A stretch of DNA of 64,000 nucleotides. Source: Methanosarcina barkeri 3 (GTDB taxonomy: Archaea > Halobacteriota > Methanosarcinia > Methanosarcinales > Methanosarcinaceae). Both the position numbers and the translations under genes were made by a program. The notes under the pieces were generated by a model. The model saw only the letters and a program-made list of their open reading frames with translations, was not told the origin of the DNA and did no database searches. The stretch is taken from assembly GCF_000970305.1 (NCBI RefSeq), contig NZ_CP009517.1:3286001-3350000 (forward strand), in the 5' to 3' direction. Positions 46,177 to 55,819 of the stretch are shown here, one piece after another; position 1 is the stretch's first letter, and every line of letters begins with the position of its first letter.

Positions 46177-48780
46177 TTAGCTTCTTCTCTTCCGCAGAAT
46201 AACAAACGCTGTGGCAAGTATTCCAAGCGTAGCCATCCCACTGAAGAAAGGAGCCTTTTTTGTCACTTCATAACTTTCTCTCAGGCCTCCTACTTCAACA
46301 GTATACGTCCCTGGATTGTCCTCAGTATGTGAGAATTCGACTGATTTGTTCTCACCCGGGTTGAGGGTTACATTCTCGGAATCAACCGATTCGTTATTAA
46401 CTAGCAATTCCACTTTGGATTCTCCTGTGACGCTTCCATTGTTCATAGCATTCACACTTATATTTACCGGGGTTCCGGCTTCAACTGAAGCAGGCTGTAT
46501 CGTGAGGTTTGAGAAAGAGAACTGTGTGGCTTTTTCCGTCACCTCGACATGGGTTTCTCCTTCTTCATAACCGGTCTTTGTGGCGTTTACCACATATGTG
46601 CCCGGAGTAGTAACCCAGTAAGACGTGATACCTTTTTCGTCTGTCTGTGCGTCAGTTTTCTGCCCGCCGAAGAAAACATCCGCCCCTGCAACAGGCTTGT
46701 TATCTACAGAGTCCGTGACACTTATTTTGATCTGGTCCCCTTCCCGGACAGTTTCGGGAGAAACCGAAACCAGGAGTTTCTGGACACCCTGTGCAAGGAC
46801 ATCTACACGCTTAGTTCCGGAAACGTAACCTTCCCGATTCGCAGTTACAGTGAAGCTACCTTCCTTACCCGGGGTGAAAGTGAGATTGCCGTTATCTCCG
46901 GTAGTACCTATGCTTTCGTTTCCAACAGAAACTTCAACACCGCCGACTGAAACATTTCTAGCAGTTACCAGGATTTCGGTTGGCTTCCCGACTACAAGCG
47001 CCTCAGGAATCTCGATGTTCAGTTGATCTCCTGCTTCGGTCTTGACCTCAACAAAAGGATAAAAGCGCAGGACTGAAGCATCGGCAACTTTGAATTTCAT
47101 ATTGCCCATCAGGTCTATGACATCACCCCTTGAAAGGGAGACTGAGTCCTTGTTTTTCATTGTGATGCCTGAATCGGAAATCGAAGTTATTTCCATTTCA
47201 CCGAAAGAATCTCCCCCAGAAATTTCCAGGTAATCATCCGAAATCTGGAAAATTCCCTCCACAAACACGGCATCTGTTTCTGTGGAACGGAAGACCGTAC
47301 TTACATGGACTGCAATCATAGGAATATTTTCAGCTCCTCCTATATCGGCTTCGTAAATATAGTCCCCACCCTGAGGGACTATCCCCGAGTCAAGGAGCTT
47401 TCCATTTTTGTAAAGCTCGAAAAGTACACTTTTCCCGTTAACATCTACCTCGGCTGCCTTAAGGGAGTAGCCATTCTCCAGGGCTAAAGAAGAACCAGTA
47501 AACAGGGACTTTTTGTCATTGTCGTCAATCAAAACTTTTGAAAGAACCCTATCCGAAAGCACACTTATGCCTTTTGAGTTACCAAGAGTGTTTTCAGGAT
47601 ATCCTGCAAAATATTTCTCTGCCATGAAACCGACAACTTCATAACTTCCCCAGCCCTCGTGCTCAAATTTGACATTTTCAGGCTTCGTAGAGTAAACAAG
47701 TGCTTCATCCTCAATTGTTCTGTCATCGAGCCCTTCAATGGAAAGGCTCTCAGTGGAAATATTCTCGTCAATGTTATAATAGAAACCCTCAAAGTTAAAA
47801 GGCGTCCAGACCATAGTATCAAACTTATCATCGTGTATCGTTCCCCTTAATTCGTAGGTTCCGGGCCTGGAGGTTTCAACTATTGGAGCAAAACGAAGTT
47901 CATTGGCATCGGCCACGACAAAACTAAGTTTACCCATGATATCAATAGTGTCACCCTTGCTAAGAGAGATCGAGTCACTATTTCTCATTTTTATGCCTGA
48001 ACTTGAGGTGGAACTTACCTCCATCTTCCCAAACTTGTCACCGTTCTGGATTTTCACATACTGGTCCGAGATCTGGAAAATTCCGTCAACGAAAACTGCG
48101 TTGGTTTCTACGCCGCTGAAGATCTGAGCAAAATGAACTGCAATTATGGGTACATCTTCGGTACTCCCGAGGTCGGCTTTGTATACATAGTCGCTATTAG
48201 AGGATAGGAAAGCTTCATCGACTACTTTGCCGTCCTTTTCAAGCTGTACCCAAACTGTGTTTCCATTAACATCAACCTCAACCATATTAAGGGAGTATCC
48301 TTCTTCAAGAACAAGAGCTGAACCCGTGTACATGGATTTCCTATCATCGTTATCCATCAGGACTTTTGAAAGCTGCCCACCCGAGATAACGCTAATCTCT
48401 TTATTTGCAAAGCTTGAGTTTGCAGTATACCCTGCAAAGTAGCGCTCTGCCATAAACCCTATAACCTCATAAGAACCCCACTTTCCATACTCAAAACCGG
48501 TCTTTATGGGTACTGTTTCGTACTGCAGGTCTTCCTTTTCAATTGTCCGGCTGCCCTTACTGAGCTGGACTGTTAGATTCTCGGAACCTTCTCCGGTATC
48601 CAGATCATAATAAAAGCCCGAATAAGTCTGAGGCGTCCATGTATAGTTAAGGCTCTCATTTGCGTTTTCATCCCATATACGGTTGCCTGTCGAATCTGAA
48701 GCCTGGGCAGCTGCACTTAGACACAGCAACCCACATGTCAGAAGTAAGCATAAAATCTTGATATAGTTTTTAATCCCCAA
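46177..48780 (-). CDS. S-layer-related protein with two S-layer domains, Ig-like and CARDB-like domains
   Basis: This 867-residue protein has a signal peptide (about 9-27). Two tandem S-layer domains of the Methanosarcina type (about 38-305 and 315-580) share W(T/N)P and F(Y)YDLDTGEGSENL-like openings, EVVGFMAEKYFAGY, and GDFIDLMG-type ends. Two carboxypeptidase-regulatory or PEGA-like Ig domains follow (about 595-670 and 675-750), then a CARDB-like domain (about 755-840) and a C-terminal helix with RKRRS and no PGF motif. It is a paralogue of the major S-layer protein at 53389 with a stalk added. TTG at 48780 is the start; AAGGAGGT is placed 6 bp before it. Confidence 0.87.
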   Translation of the reverse strand: MGIKNYIKILCLLLTCGLLCLSAAAQASDSTGNRIWDENANESLNYTWTPQTYSGFYYDLDTGEGSENLTVQLSKGSRTIEKEDLQYETVPIKTGFEYGKWGSYEVIGFMAERYFAGYTANSSFANKEISVISGGQLSKVLMDNDDRKSMYTGSALVLEEGYSLNMVEVDVNGNTVWVQLEKDGKVVDEAFLSSNSDYVYKADLGSTEDVPIIAVHFAQIFSGVETNAVFVDGIFQISDQYVKIQNGDKFGKMEVSSTSSSGIKMRNSDSISLSKGDTIDIMGKLSFVVADANELRFAPIVETSRPGTYELRGTIHDDKFDTMVWTPFNFEGFYYNIDENISTESLSIEGLDDRTIEDEALVYSTKPENVKFEHEGWGSYEVVGFMAEKYFAGYPENTLGNSKGISVLSDRVLSKVLIDDNDKKSLFTGSSLALENGYSLKAAEVDVNGKSVLFELYKNGKLLDSGIVPQGGDYIYEADIGGAENIPMIAVHVSTVFRSTETDAVFVEGIFQISDDYLEISGGDSFGEMEITSISDSGITMKNKDSVSLSRGDVIDLMGNMKFKVADASVLRFYPFVEVKTEAGDQLNIEIPEALVVGKPTEILVTARNVSVGGVEVSVGNESIGTTGDNGNLTFTPGKEGSFTVTANREGYVSGTKRVDVLAQGVQKLLVSVSPETVREGDQIKISVTDSVDNKPVAGADVFFGGQKTDAQTDEKGITSYWVTTPGTYVVNATKTGYEEGETHVEVTEKATQFSFSNLTIQPASVEAGTPVNISVNAMNNGSVTGESKVELLVNNESVDSENVTLNPGENKSVEFSHTEDNPGTYTVEVGGLRESYEVTKKAPFFSGMATLGILATAFVILRKRRS

Positions 48781-49527
48781 ATTAAACCTCCTTTATACTG
48801 TATTAACCGAGAGCGTTACTTTCAGGCTTCCGAAAAGAAGAATAGGAAAATAATTTCCTGAACATTCGGAATACACCCTGAGCAGGATACCCCCGTATAC
48901 CTGAGTGATATCAAACGTATTCAACTATAAGCATTTTCTAATATCTCAGGCATTAAATAAAAATTTTTTGGGCATTATGTGAAATATTTTTCACAATTAG
49001 GGAATAAAAAAAATAAATATGCCAAAAGAAGGAATTGAAAGCCTTGAAAAACTTAAAGTTGCTTTCAATCGTCTTTTTAACACTAGAGTAAGTTTCAGAT
49101 AGTTACTACCAGGAAGACAATTCGGGAAACTCAGAAAATATTTCTACCACAGCCAGTTTTTACTTAGAGTTACGTTTATATTAGAGGTGACTTTTTATCA
49201 GAACCAAAATGATCCAAAAGAGATGTTTATCAGAACCAAAATGATCCAAAAGAGATGTTTATCAGAGTCAAATCAACTCAAAAGAAGCTTTTTATTCACG
49301 TTTAAGATAAAAGTTTGAAAATAAATTCAAAAATTCCTTTTTCCTTTAAGAGTCACTTTAATATACACAAATTATAAGTTTGAAGAAGCGATTTCTGACA
49401 CTTATAAGCAAAATCAGCGTAATCGGATTTATAAGATCCATTATAAGATTCATAAGATCCGTTACGAGATTCCTAAGATTCATTCTGCAGAGTAAGACAG
49501 AGTAAAAAATATGGAGCCGTCCCTGGC
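48781..49527. other. Divergent intergenic region (747 bp)
   Basis: The region contains a 32-bp tandem array at 49194-49285 and, at about 49430-49490, a decaying array of 10-14-bp units around ATAAGATCC/ATAAGATTC. No gene is visible. It should hold the promoters of the S-layer-related gene and of the CCA enzyme. Confidence 0.5.
49194..49285. repeat. 32-bp tandem repeat, 3 copies
   Basis: Units start at 49194, 49226 and 49258. The first two are identical over TTTATCAGAACCAAAATG and the following ATCCAAAAGAGATG; the third is diverged. Confidence 0.88.
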
Positions 49528-50892
49528 ATGGAAACGTATACAGGCATTCCCGAAGAATTAAAGTTTGTAGTCCTTAAGAGAATAAAACCCACTGAACCTG
49601 AAAGAGAAAAACTCCTTGTGATCCAGGAAGAGCTCGCCTTGCAAGTTAAAGCCGCAGCAAAAAAACTTGACGTACCAGGCGTGCTTGTAAAAATGGTGGG
49701 CTCTGCTGCCAGAGGTACCTGGCTTTCAGGCACTCATGATATTGATATTTTTATAAGCTTTCCTGAAGAAACCTCCAGAAAGGAACTTGAAACCCTGGGT
49801 ATAGCAGTTGCAAGAGATGTGGCAAAAAACGCTGAACATGTCGAAGACCGCCATGCTGAACACCCTTACCTGAATATTACATACAAAGGTTTTGACGTAG
49901 ACCTTGTCCCCTGCTTCAGGGTTGCTTCGGCTTCCCAGATCAAATCTGCAGTTGACAGAACGCCTTTTCATAATGATTTTGTCAAACCTCGCATAAAAGG
50001 GCACGAAGATGAAGTCCTGCTTTTGAAGCAGTTTATGCGTGGGGGCGGAGTCTATGGCTCGGAACTCAAGACTCAGGGTTTTTCAGGTTACCTGACCGAG
50101 ATCCTGATAATCTACTATGGCTCCTTCGAAAACACTGTATGTGCCGCCTGCACCTGGAAACCAGGTGAGAAAATTGATATAATGCATCACTCGGAAATAG
50201 AGCACGAAGAACCTCTTGTAGTGGTCGACCCAACCGACCCCAGGCGGAATGTGGCAGCTGCTCTTTCCCTTGACAAATTCTGCATGTTTATAGACCACTG
50301 CAGGGAATTCCTGAAAAGCCCCGAGCTCAGTTTCTTTTTCCCACCTTCTCTCTTACCCCTTGAGGACAGCGAAATCCTGGAAAGGCTTGAAAGCCGAAAA
50401 AGTACCCAGCTTGCAATAGTTTTCAAAACTCCGGATGTTGTAGAGGATGTCCTCTTTCCGCAGTTATATAAAATGGAGCAGGCAGTTGCTGCCCTTCTGA
50501 AAGAATATGACTTTACAGTGATAAAAACCGGCATATGGTCAGGCAAAACCGAAACCGCAGTTATGCTGGAACTTATTTCAGGCGTTCTCCCCAACGTGAA
50601 AAAGCACGTTGGCCCTCCGGTTTGGGTTAAGGTACACGCTGAGAAATTTAAGGAAAAATATCAGGCGGCTGCTGGCGTTTTCGGAGGTTATATAGAAAAT
50701 GGGAAATACATCTTCGAAATCCGGCGCAAGTACCCGATGGCAAAAGGGCTTCTCGAAGACCGGCTCATGACCTGCTCTCTTGGAAAACAAGTTCATCAGA
50801 GCGTTAGCGAAGGCTTTGAGATTATAGAGAACGCCGGGATTTGTCGATTAAAAGATCCGGATTTCAGGATTTTTTTGAGGAAATGGATGTAA
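49528..50892 (+). CDS. cca: Archaeal CCA-adding enzyme (class I tRNA nucleotidyltransferase)
   Basis: This 454-residue enzyme adds or repairs the CCA end of tRNA. The polymerase-beta-like motif is GSAARGTWLSGTHDIDIF with catalytic D71 and D73; the third carboxylate is in DVDLVPC (123-125). A middle region with HNDFVKPRIKG and LLKQFMRG and the tail regions of class I archaeal enzymes are present. It has no strong ribosome binding site. A 3'-part fragment of this gene (about codons 389-415) recurs at 60551-60627. Confidence 0.94.
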   Translation: METYTGIPEELKFVVLKRIKPTEPEREKLLVIQEELALQVKAAAKKLDVPGVLVKMVGSAARGTWLSGTHDIDIFISFPEETSRKELETLGIAVARDVAKNAEHVEDRHAEHPYLNITYKGFDVDLVPCFRVASASQIKSAVDRTPFHNDFVKPRIKGHEDEVLLLKQFMRGGGVYGSELKTQGFSGYLTEILIIYYGSFENTVCAACTWKPGEKIDIMHHSEIEHEEPLVVVDPTDPRRNVAAALSLDKFCMFIDHCREFLKSPELSFFFPPSLLPLEDSEILERLESRKSTQLAIVFKTPDVVEDVLFPQLYKMEQAVAALLKEYDFTVIKTGIWSGKTETAVMLELISGVLPNVKKHVGPPVWVKVHAEKFKEKYQAAAGVFGGYIENGKYIFEIRRKYPMAKGLLEDRLMTCSLGKQVHQSVSEGFEIIENAGICRLKDPDFRIFLRKWM

Positions 50893-51478
50893 AAGAAATT
50901 TTCATGTGAACAAAGTAGTGACCACTTAACTGACTTTACACAAAGCGGAATTCTTCCGTAAAAATTTTTGATGGGTTTTTTCAATTGACCAATAATAAGT
51001 ATGCAGTTGTTTCACCCACAGTTGTTGCCATGTTTTAAATGACCATTCAGAAACATAGCCACATTTGGATAAATAATTACAAATAATATATTGATTCTGG
51101 TATATCACTCAAATATTAGTACAGTAAAAGAATTGGCAAAAATAAACCTACTGTTAAGAAAGGACTTCATCTGTAGTTTTTATTGTATGTGAGCATTATT
51201 AATAACATGGCATAGATTTCAAATACTTCATTGTGGTATGACAGATTATTTTGTAGATATAAAAGAACCAATAAAATCATCCAAAGAACTAATAAAATCA
51301 TCCAAAGAACCAGTAAAATCATCCAAAGAACCAGTAAAATCATCCAAAGGACCAATAAAATCATCCAAAACAGCCAGAAGTCTATTTTTTATGGAGCGTA
51401 TCTCAAAACTTGATTTTTTAATGTTTAATCTAATGTACTCCGTTTAATGTATTGCGTTGAAGGAGGTAACTGAAGTCC
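50893..51478. other. Intergenic region with a degenerate dispersed repeat
   Basis: A stretch at about 51040-51125 resembles 52983-53068 (see findings). The 21-bp array at 51266-51370 lies within it. AGGAGGTAA at about 51461 is the ribosome binding site of the next gene. I accept no gene here. Confidence 0.45.
51266..51370. repeat. 21-bp minisatellite, 5 copies
   Basis: Units AACCARTAAAATCATCCAAAG start every 21 bp from 51266. Because 21 is divisible by three, open frames run through it on both strands (KSSKEP- or LLVLWMI-type repeats); these are not treated as genes. Confidence 0.94.
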
Positions 51479-51748
51479 ATGTTGACCGAACCTGAACAAA
51501 TAATCCAACTCGTATCGAGTCTATTAGCGTTAATTCTTTTTGTTATTTCCTATCTTGCATATCGTCGAGAGCGTAGAAAGAAGTTTTTTATTTTATCTTC
51601 AGCATTTTTTTTCTATTCAACAATGAATTTCCTGGATGCAGCAGATATTTTTTTCCCTCAAGCGGGTGAGTACCCCGAAATTTGGGGAAGTTTACTTAAT
51701 TTTGTCGTCCTTGCATTGTTTTTCCTTTCTATGATCACAAAAGAGTAG
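51479..51748 (+). CDS. Small three-helix membrane protein
   Basis: This 89-residue protein has hydrophobic helices at about 10-26, 37-52 and 68-85, with a RRERRKK basic loop after the first. It precedes a winged-helix regulator by 6 bp, a pairing that recurs in archaea (DUF7521-like proteins). The partner may be controlled by a membrane signal sensed by this protein, but that is inferred. AGGAGGTAA lies about 10 bp before the ATG. Confidence 0.72.
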   Translation: MLTEPEQIIQLVSSLLALILFVISYLAYRRERRKKFFILSSAFFFYSTMNFLDAADIFFPQAGEYPEIWGSLLNFVVLALFFLSMITKE

Positions 51749-51754
51749 AGTAAA

Positions 51755-52279
51755 ATGGAATTTGAACTCGAGACACGAAGAAAAATTTATGAACAAATAA
51801 AAAAATCTCCTGGGATCCATTTCCGGGAACTTGAGCGGAGGCTGCAGATGGTAGTTGGCAACCTGCAGTACCACCTTCAGTGCCTGGAAAAGAAAAATTT
51901 GATAAGAGCCTCGAATGATGGAGATTACGTACGTTATTTCGTAAAAGACAGGAGCTTAAGCGAAACCGAAAGAAAAATAATGTCTTTTTTAAGAAGATCA
52001 GGTTGCAGGCATATTCTTCTTCAACTTCTCAATAATCCAGACCTGAATAACAAAGAACTCTCTCAGGCTGTTGGCCTCTCTCCTTCAACTGTTTCCTGGA
52101 ACCTGAACAAGCTTGTAGAAGCCGGAATAATTGAAAAGGAAAAAAACGGCAGAATAAGTAAATTTACAATCATTGACCCTCCAGCGATTGCAGAGCTCCT
52201 TGTATGCTACAAAGAAAGCTTTCTTGATACTCTGGTTGACGGTTTTATCGAAATGTGGGAATTCAAGAACTCTAAATGA
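51755..52279 (+). CDS. Two-module winged-helix transcriptional regulator
   Basis: This 174-residue protein contains two winged-helix domains (about 5-60 and 75-140). The first has RKIYEQIKKSPGIHFRELERRLQ-type features (RKIYEQIKKSPG; FRELERRLQM); the second has NKELSQAVGLSPSTVSWNL and a GRISKF wing. A C-terminal helix follows. It is cotranscribed with the small membrane protein upstream. Targets unknown; it lies upstream of the S-layer gene and could affect surface genes, but nothing in the sequence shows it. Confidence 0.8.
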   Translation: MEFELETRRKIYEQIKKSPGIHFRELERRLQMVVGNLQYHLQCLEKKNLIRASNDGDYVRYFVKDRSLSETERKIMSFLRRSGCRHILLQLLNNPDLNNKELSQAVGLSPSTVSWNLNKLVEAGIIEKEKNGRISKFTIIDPPAIAELLVCYKESFLDTLVDGFIEMWEFKNSK

Positions 52280-52479
52280 TTTGGTTATTTATCGTTTATT
52301 AATATTTGATTATTTACCATTTGCTAATATTTGATTATCTATCATTTGTTAATTTTGACAATTTATCGTTTGTTGATATTTGACGACTTATTGTTTGTTA
52401 ATATTTGACGATTTATTGTTTGTTAATATTTGATTATTTATCGTTTGCTGATATTTTACGATTAGTTGTTTGTTGATAT
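52280..52479. repeat. About 25-bp tandem repeat, 8 diverged copies
   Basis: Units follow the pattern TTTGATTATTTATCGTTTGTT with AATA and vary at several positions, so this is an older array. It begins immediately after the regulator's stop codon, separating it from the S-layer gene region. Confidence 0.85.
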
Positions 52480-53190
52480 TCCAGTATGATCGAAATACAG
52501 CTTCTAGTATCTTTTTTCGATAAATTGAGCTTTTTTAAAGAAATTTTCAATATGGCATTAAACGGAATCACAAGTCATATTACAGGTAATGTGAGGAAAA
52601 CATCAGTCAGATATTGCTGGAGATCAAAGTTTTTGGGTTAGTCCTGTTATCTGAGTCCTGCTTAACTGGTTTTGAACTCTATTGAGACATCCTGGCTAGT
52701 TAATGTGGATGATCTATACACCAGATTCAAAGTATGCTTGCGAGAAAATATTGAATTGTGAGCTCAAGTTTCATTAAGATGTCAGCTCAAACACATGTTC
52801 TTAAGAATCAACCGGATAAAAACGGACGAAAACTTTTACGCTTAATGAACAAAAGTTAAAATTATTTATGGTGGCGGGAAACATGGAAGAAACTTGGAAA
52901 ACCCGCCACATTCTCCTATGGAAGAAAGTTCCGCCACATTCTCCTAGGGAGGAAGGTTCGAAATATTTTGCAGTGTTGATCCCGATCATTCACCACAATA
53001 ACCTTCGGTTTTCAGTCTTCGTTAGACATAATAACGATTCTGGTACATTACTCGAAGATTAGTACAATTGTCGAACATTAGTACAATATTCGAATTATTA
53101 AGATTCTGTGTTGTTGACGAGTCAAATCTTCAAGTTATGTCAGAGCTTATTGGAAATTGCAAGTAACCTATAGATTGATCAAATCTTGAA
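52480..53190. other. Intergenic region upstream of the S-layer promoter
   Basis: No gene is accepted. It contains a 28-bp direct duplication at about 52903-52960 (CCGCCACATTCTCCTA twice), the degenerate repeat at about 52983-53068 shared with 51040-51125, and two or three 19-bp units of the type CGAANATTAGTACAAT at about 53050-53095. Confidence 0.5.
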
Positions 53191-53208
53191 CCAAAAGAGA
53201 TTTATAAG
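53191..53208 (+). promoter_or_regulatory. Predicted S-layer promoter (BRE/TATA)
   Basis: CCAAAAGAGA followed by TTTATAAG gives a BRE/TATA pair. Transcription would start near 53228-53235, leaving a 5' leader of about 155 nt before the ATG at 53389. A second TTTATAAA at about 53216-53223 is an alternative. Confidence 0.45.
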
Positions 53209-53388
53209 ACACCATTTTATAAAACGCTGTAAACCAATTTTCGGGATGAGGCGAAACGAAACTATCTTCGACAATGGACGTAATAAATAACTCAGATTGA
53301 TGAAGAATGGTGAACCCCCTTAAATTATTGATCCCGACAATTCTTCTTACACATAATTGGTCTTAACAAATATGGAGGAAACAACAAA

Positions 53389-55440
53389 ATGAAGAGATTT
53401 GTAGCCAGTGCACTGGCGGCTCTCATGCTTCTGACTGTATTTGCATCCGCCGCAATGGCTGATGATAATAATACAACCTCAGCAGCAAGTACAGTTGAGA
53501 TCCGCGGCCCTGTGTACAATGGCTCAAGCTTAACCGACATCCTTGCAAACACTGCATACGGTAACGGTACAGCTATTACAATGGATGCTAACAAATTTGC
53601 AGCATTCTATTACGATATTGACGATAATGTAACAACCGAGTCTCTTTCCATTAAGAACGTTGCCGGTACTTCTGGCAGGACTATAGGAGAGAACGGTTTA
53701 GTGTATACAACAACAATCGGAAAAGCCGAATACGAGAACAAAGATGTCGACTGGGGCAACTACAGCGTGATTGGCTTCTTCGCAGACAAGTACATCCCGC
53801 TGAAATCTAACGACGCCAGCAAGCTCGCCAAGCTCGTTGTTGACAGTGATGACAAGCAAACTCTCAAGACCGGCGACACTCTTGACCTCGGTGACGGATA
53901 CTCTCTCCAGGCCAAGCAGGTAGACGTTGACGGTGATAAAGTCTGGCTTGAACTCGACAAGGACGGACAGTATGTAGATGACCAGATCGTCTCAACTGAC
54001 TCTGGCGATCATACATGGACTTGCGAAGTTGACGACGTGCAGGGTGAAGACAATGTTCCTGTCTTGAAGGTACATGTCAATCAGGTCTTCCAGGGCGCAG
54101 TTGACAGCGTTGCACAGATTGATGCTATCTGGCTTATTGACTATGCAAACGCAATAAAGATCGACTCTGATGATGAATTCGGCAAACTCGACGATGTTTC
54201 TATCAACGGTCCGACCATCACCATCAGCAACGATGATACATTCAGCCTGACTAAAGACTCTGATCAGGAAATCGGACAGGGATTATACTTCAAGGTTGCT
54301 GACTCCGATGCTCTCAGGTTCTATGCCTATAAGCAGCAAACAACTTCTGGAACCTATGATGTAAGAGGAACCGTTGTTTCCGGCACGCAGCCTTACACCT
54401 GGACTCCAGACAACTTTGCCGGATTCTTCTATGACCTGAAGAAAAATGTTGGAACCGAAACTTTGAATGTTTCCGGCGTTGACGGAAGAACTATTCCTGA
54501 AAACGGCCTCAAATACAGCACCACCATAAGCAAGGTTGATTATGATGCCGATGATGCATTCAATGGAACGTACCCTGTTCTCGGTTTCTTTGCACAGAAG
54601 TATGTCCCGCTGAAATCTAACGACGCCAGCAAGCTCGCCAAGCTCGTTGTTGACAGTGATGACAAGCAAACTCTCAAGACCGGCGACACTCTTGACCTCG
54701 GTGACGGATACTCTCTCCAGGCCAAGCAGGTAGACGTTGACGGTGATAAGGTCTGGCTTGAACTCGACAAGGACGGACAGTATGTGGATGACCAGATCGT
54801 CTCAACTGACTCTGGCGATCATACCTGGACTTGCGAAGTTGACGACGTGCAGGGTGAAGACAATGTTCCTGTCTTGAAGGTACATGTCAATCAGGTCTTC
54901 CAGGGCGCAGTTGACAGCGTTGCACAGATTGACGGGCTCTGGCTCATTGACTATGCAAACGCAATAAAGATCGACTCCGACGACGAGTTCGGTAAACTCA
55001 ACGATGTTTCTATCAACGGTCCGACCATCACCATCAGCAACGATGATACATTCAGCCTGACTAAAGACTCTGATCAGGAAATCGGACAGGGAATGTACTT
55101 CAAGGTCGCTGACTCCAGTGAGCTCAGATACTACCCATATGTTCAGCAGACCCTTGGTAATGAAACAACTACAACCACCTCGGGTAACATAACCAGCATC
55201 GATAACACAACAAGTATTGATAACACAAGTGTTACTCCAACTCCAGTTGAGAACAGCACTGAAGAAACTCAAGATGTAAATGCGAGCACTCCTACAGAGA
55301 CCCCGGTTACATCAACTCCAGATACATCAGCTGCTGCAAACAACACCACCGAAACAAAGAACAATACTCCTGGCTTTGAGATTGTCCCGGCAATCTTCGG
55401 ACTGCTGTCAGTCTTCTACATCGTCAGGAAGAACAGATAA
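53389..55440 (+). CDS. Major S-layer protein (two S-layer domains, PGF-CTERM)
   Basis: This 683-residue protein has a signal peptide (about 1-24, ending AMA). Two tandem S-layer domains (about 38-300 and 310-585) are of the Methanosarcina S-layer type. A Thr/Asn/Ser-rich glycosylation-prone linker (about 590-650) leads to the PGF-CTERM segment (NTPGFEIV...VRKNR). Sequence GGAG lies about 10 bp before the ATG. The gene is GC-richer than its surroundings, as expected for a highly expressed gene. The two domains contain a DNA block that is almost identical at an 810-bp offset (about 53796-54120 and 54606-54930), which suggests gene conversion. A strong terminator follows. Confidence 0.93.
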   Translation: MKRFVASALAALMLLTVFASAAMADDNNTTSAASTVEIRGPVYNGSSLTDILANTAYGNGTAITMDANKFAAFYYDIDDNVTTESLSIKNVAGTSGRTIGENGLVYTTTIGKAEYENKDVDWGNYSVIGFFADKYIPLKSNDASKLAKLVVDSDDKQTLKTGDTLDLGDGYSLQAKQVDVDGDKVWLELDKDGQYVDDQIVSTDSGDHTWTCEVDDVQGEDNVPVLKVHVNQVFQGAVDSVAQIDAIWLIDYANAIKIDSDDEFGKLDDVSINGPTITISNDDTFSLTKDSDQEIGQGLYFKVADSDALRFYAYKQQTTSGTYDVRGTVVSGTQPYTWTPDNFAGFFYDLKKNVGTETLNVSGVDGRTIPENGLKYSTTISKVDYDADDAFNGTYPVLGFFAQKYVPLKSNDASKLAKLVVDSDDKQTLKTGDTLDLGDGYSLQAKQVDVDGDKVWLELDKDGQYVDDQIVSTDSGDHTWTCEVDDVQGEDNVPVLKVHVNQVFQGAVDSVAQIDGLWLIDYANAIKIDSDDEFGKLNDVSINGPTITISNDDTFSLTKDSDQEIGQGMYFKVADSSELRYYPYVQQTLGNETTTTTSGNITSIDNTTSIDNTSVTPTPVENSTEETQDVNASTPTETPVTSTPDTSAAANNTTETKNNTPGFEIVPAIFGLLSVFYIVRKNR

Positions 55441-55451
55441 ATTATCTGAGT

Positions 55452-55478
55452 GAAGGATTTTCTTAATCCTTCTTTTTT
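55452..55478 (+). terminator. Terminator hairpin of the S-layer gene
   Basis: GAAGGATT (55452-55459) pairs with AATCCTTC (55465-55472) around TTCTT and is followed by six Ts. It starts 12 bp after the stop codon. Confidence 0.8.
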
Positions 55479-55819
55479 CAATTTTTACTAAAATCCCAAT
55501 TACTGTTGTACACGGATTTCACATTTTTAGACGCATAAATGTCTCTTGATATCCATGTTGATATCAATGTGTGCGCTTAAACTTAAGCACATGCCTGTAA
55601 ATTTTAAAATCGTGATCTATTAATTTTTATATTTTCATTATGCATATGTGCGCTTATATTTGGGATTAAACAGGTGTAGCTTTTTCCACAATTTCTCCAC
55701 AATTAATATATAGTTGTTTTATTCTATGAAAAAAACCTAATAAACCGAATAACAGTAAAAGAGATTTCAAAATTATCTATCTTCGGATTAATTTATTTAA
55801 ATACTGAGGCGCACATTAA
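55479..55819. other. Intergenic region (341 bp)
   Basis: AT-rich. ATATGTGCGCTTATATTTGG (about 55643) and ATGTGTGCGCTTAAACTTAA (about 55568) are an imperfect duplication. No gene is seen; the promoter of the PAP2 gene should lie near 55700-55800. Confidence 0.4.

Noticed and set aside
50926-51108. 60-codon minus-strand frame with YQNQY and GYVSEW
   Set aside because: No start signal and no whole domain; treated as part of a decayed dispersed repeat.
51167-51447. ORFs on both strands across the 21-bp array
   Set aside because: Both are simple repeats with a period divisible by three; no start signal and no non-repetitive domain.
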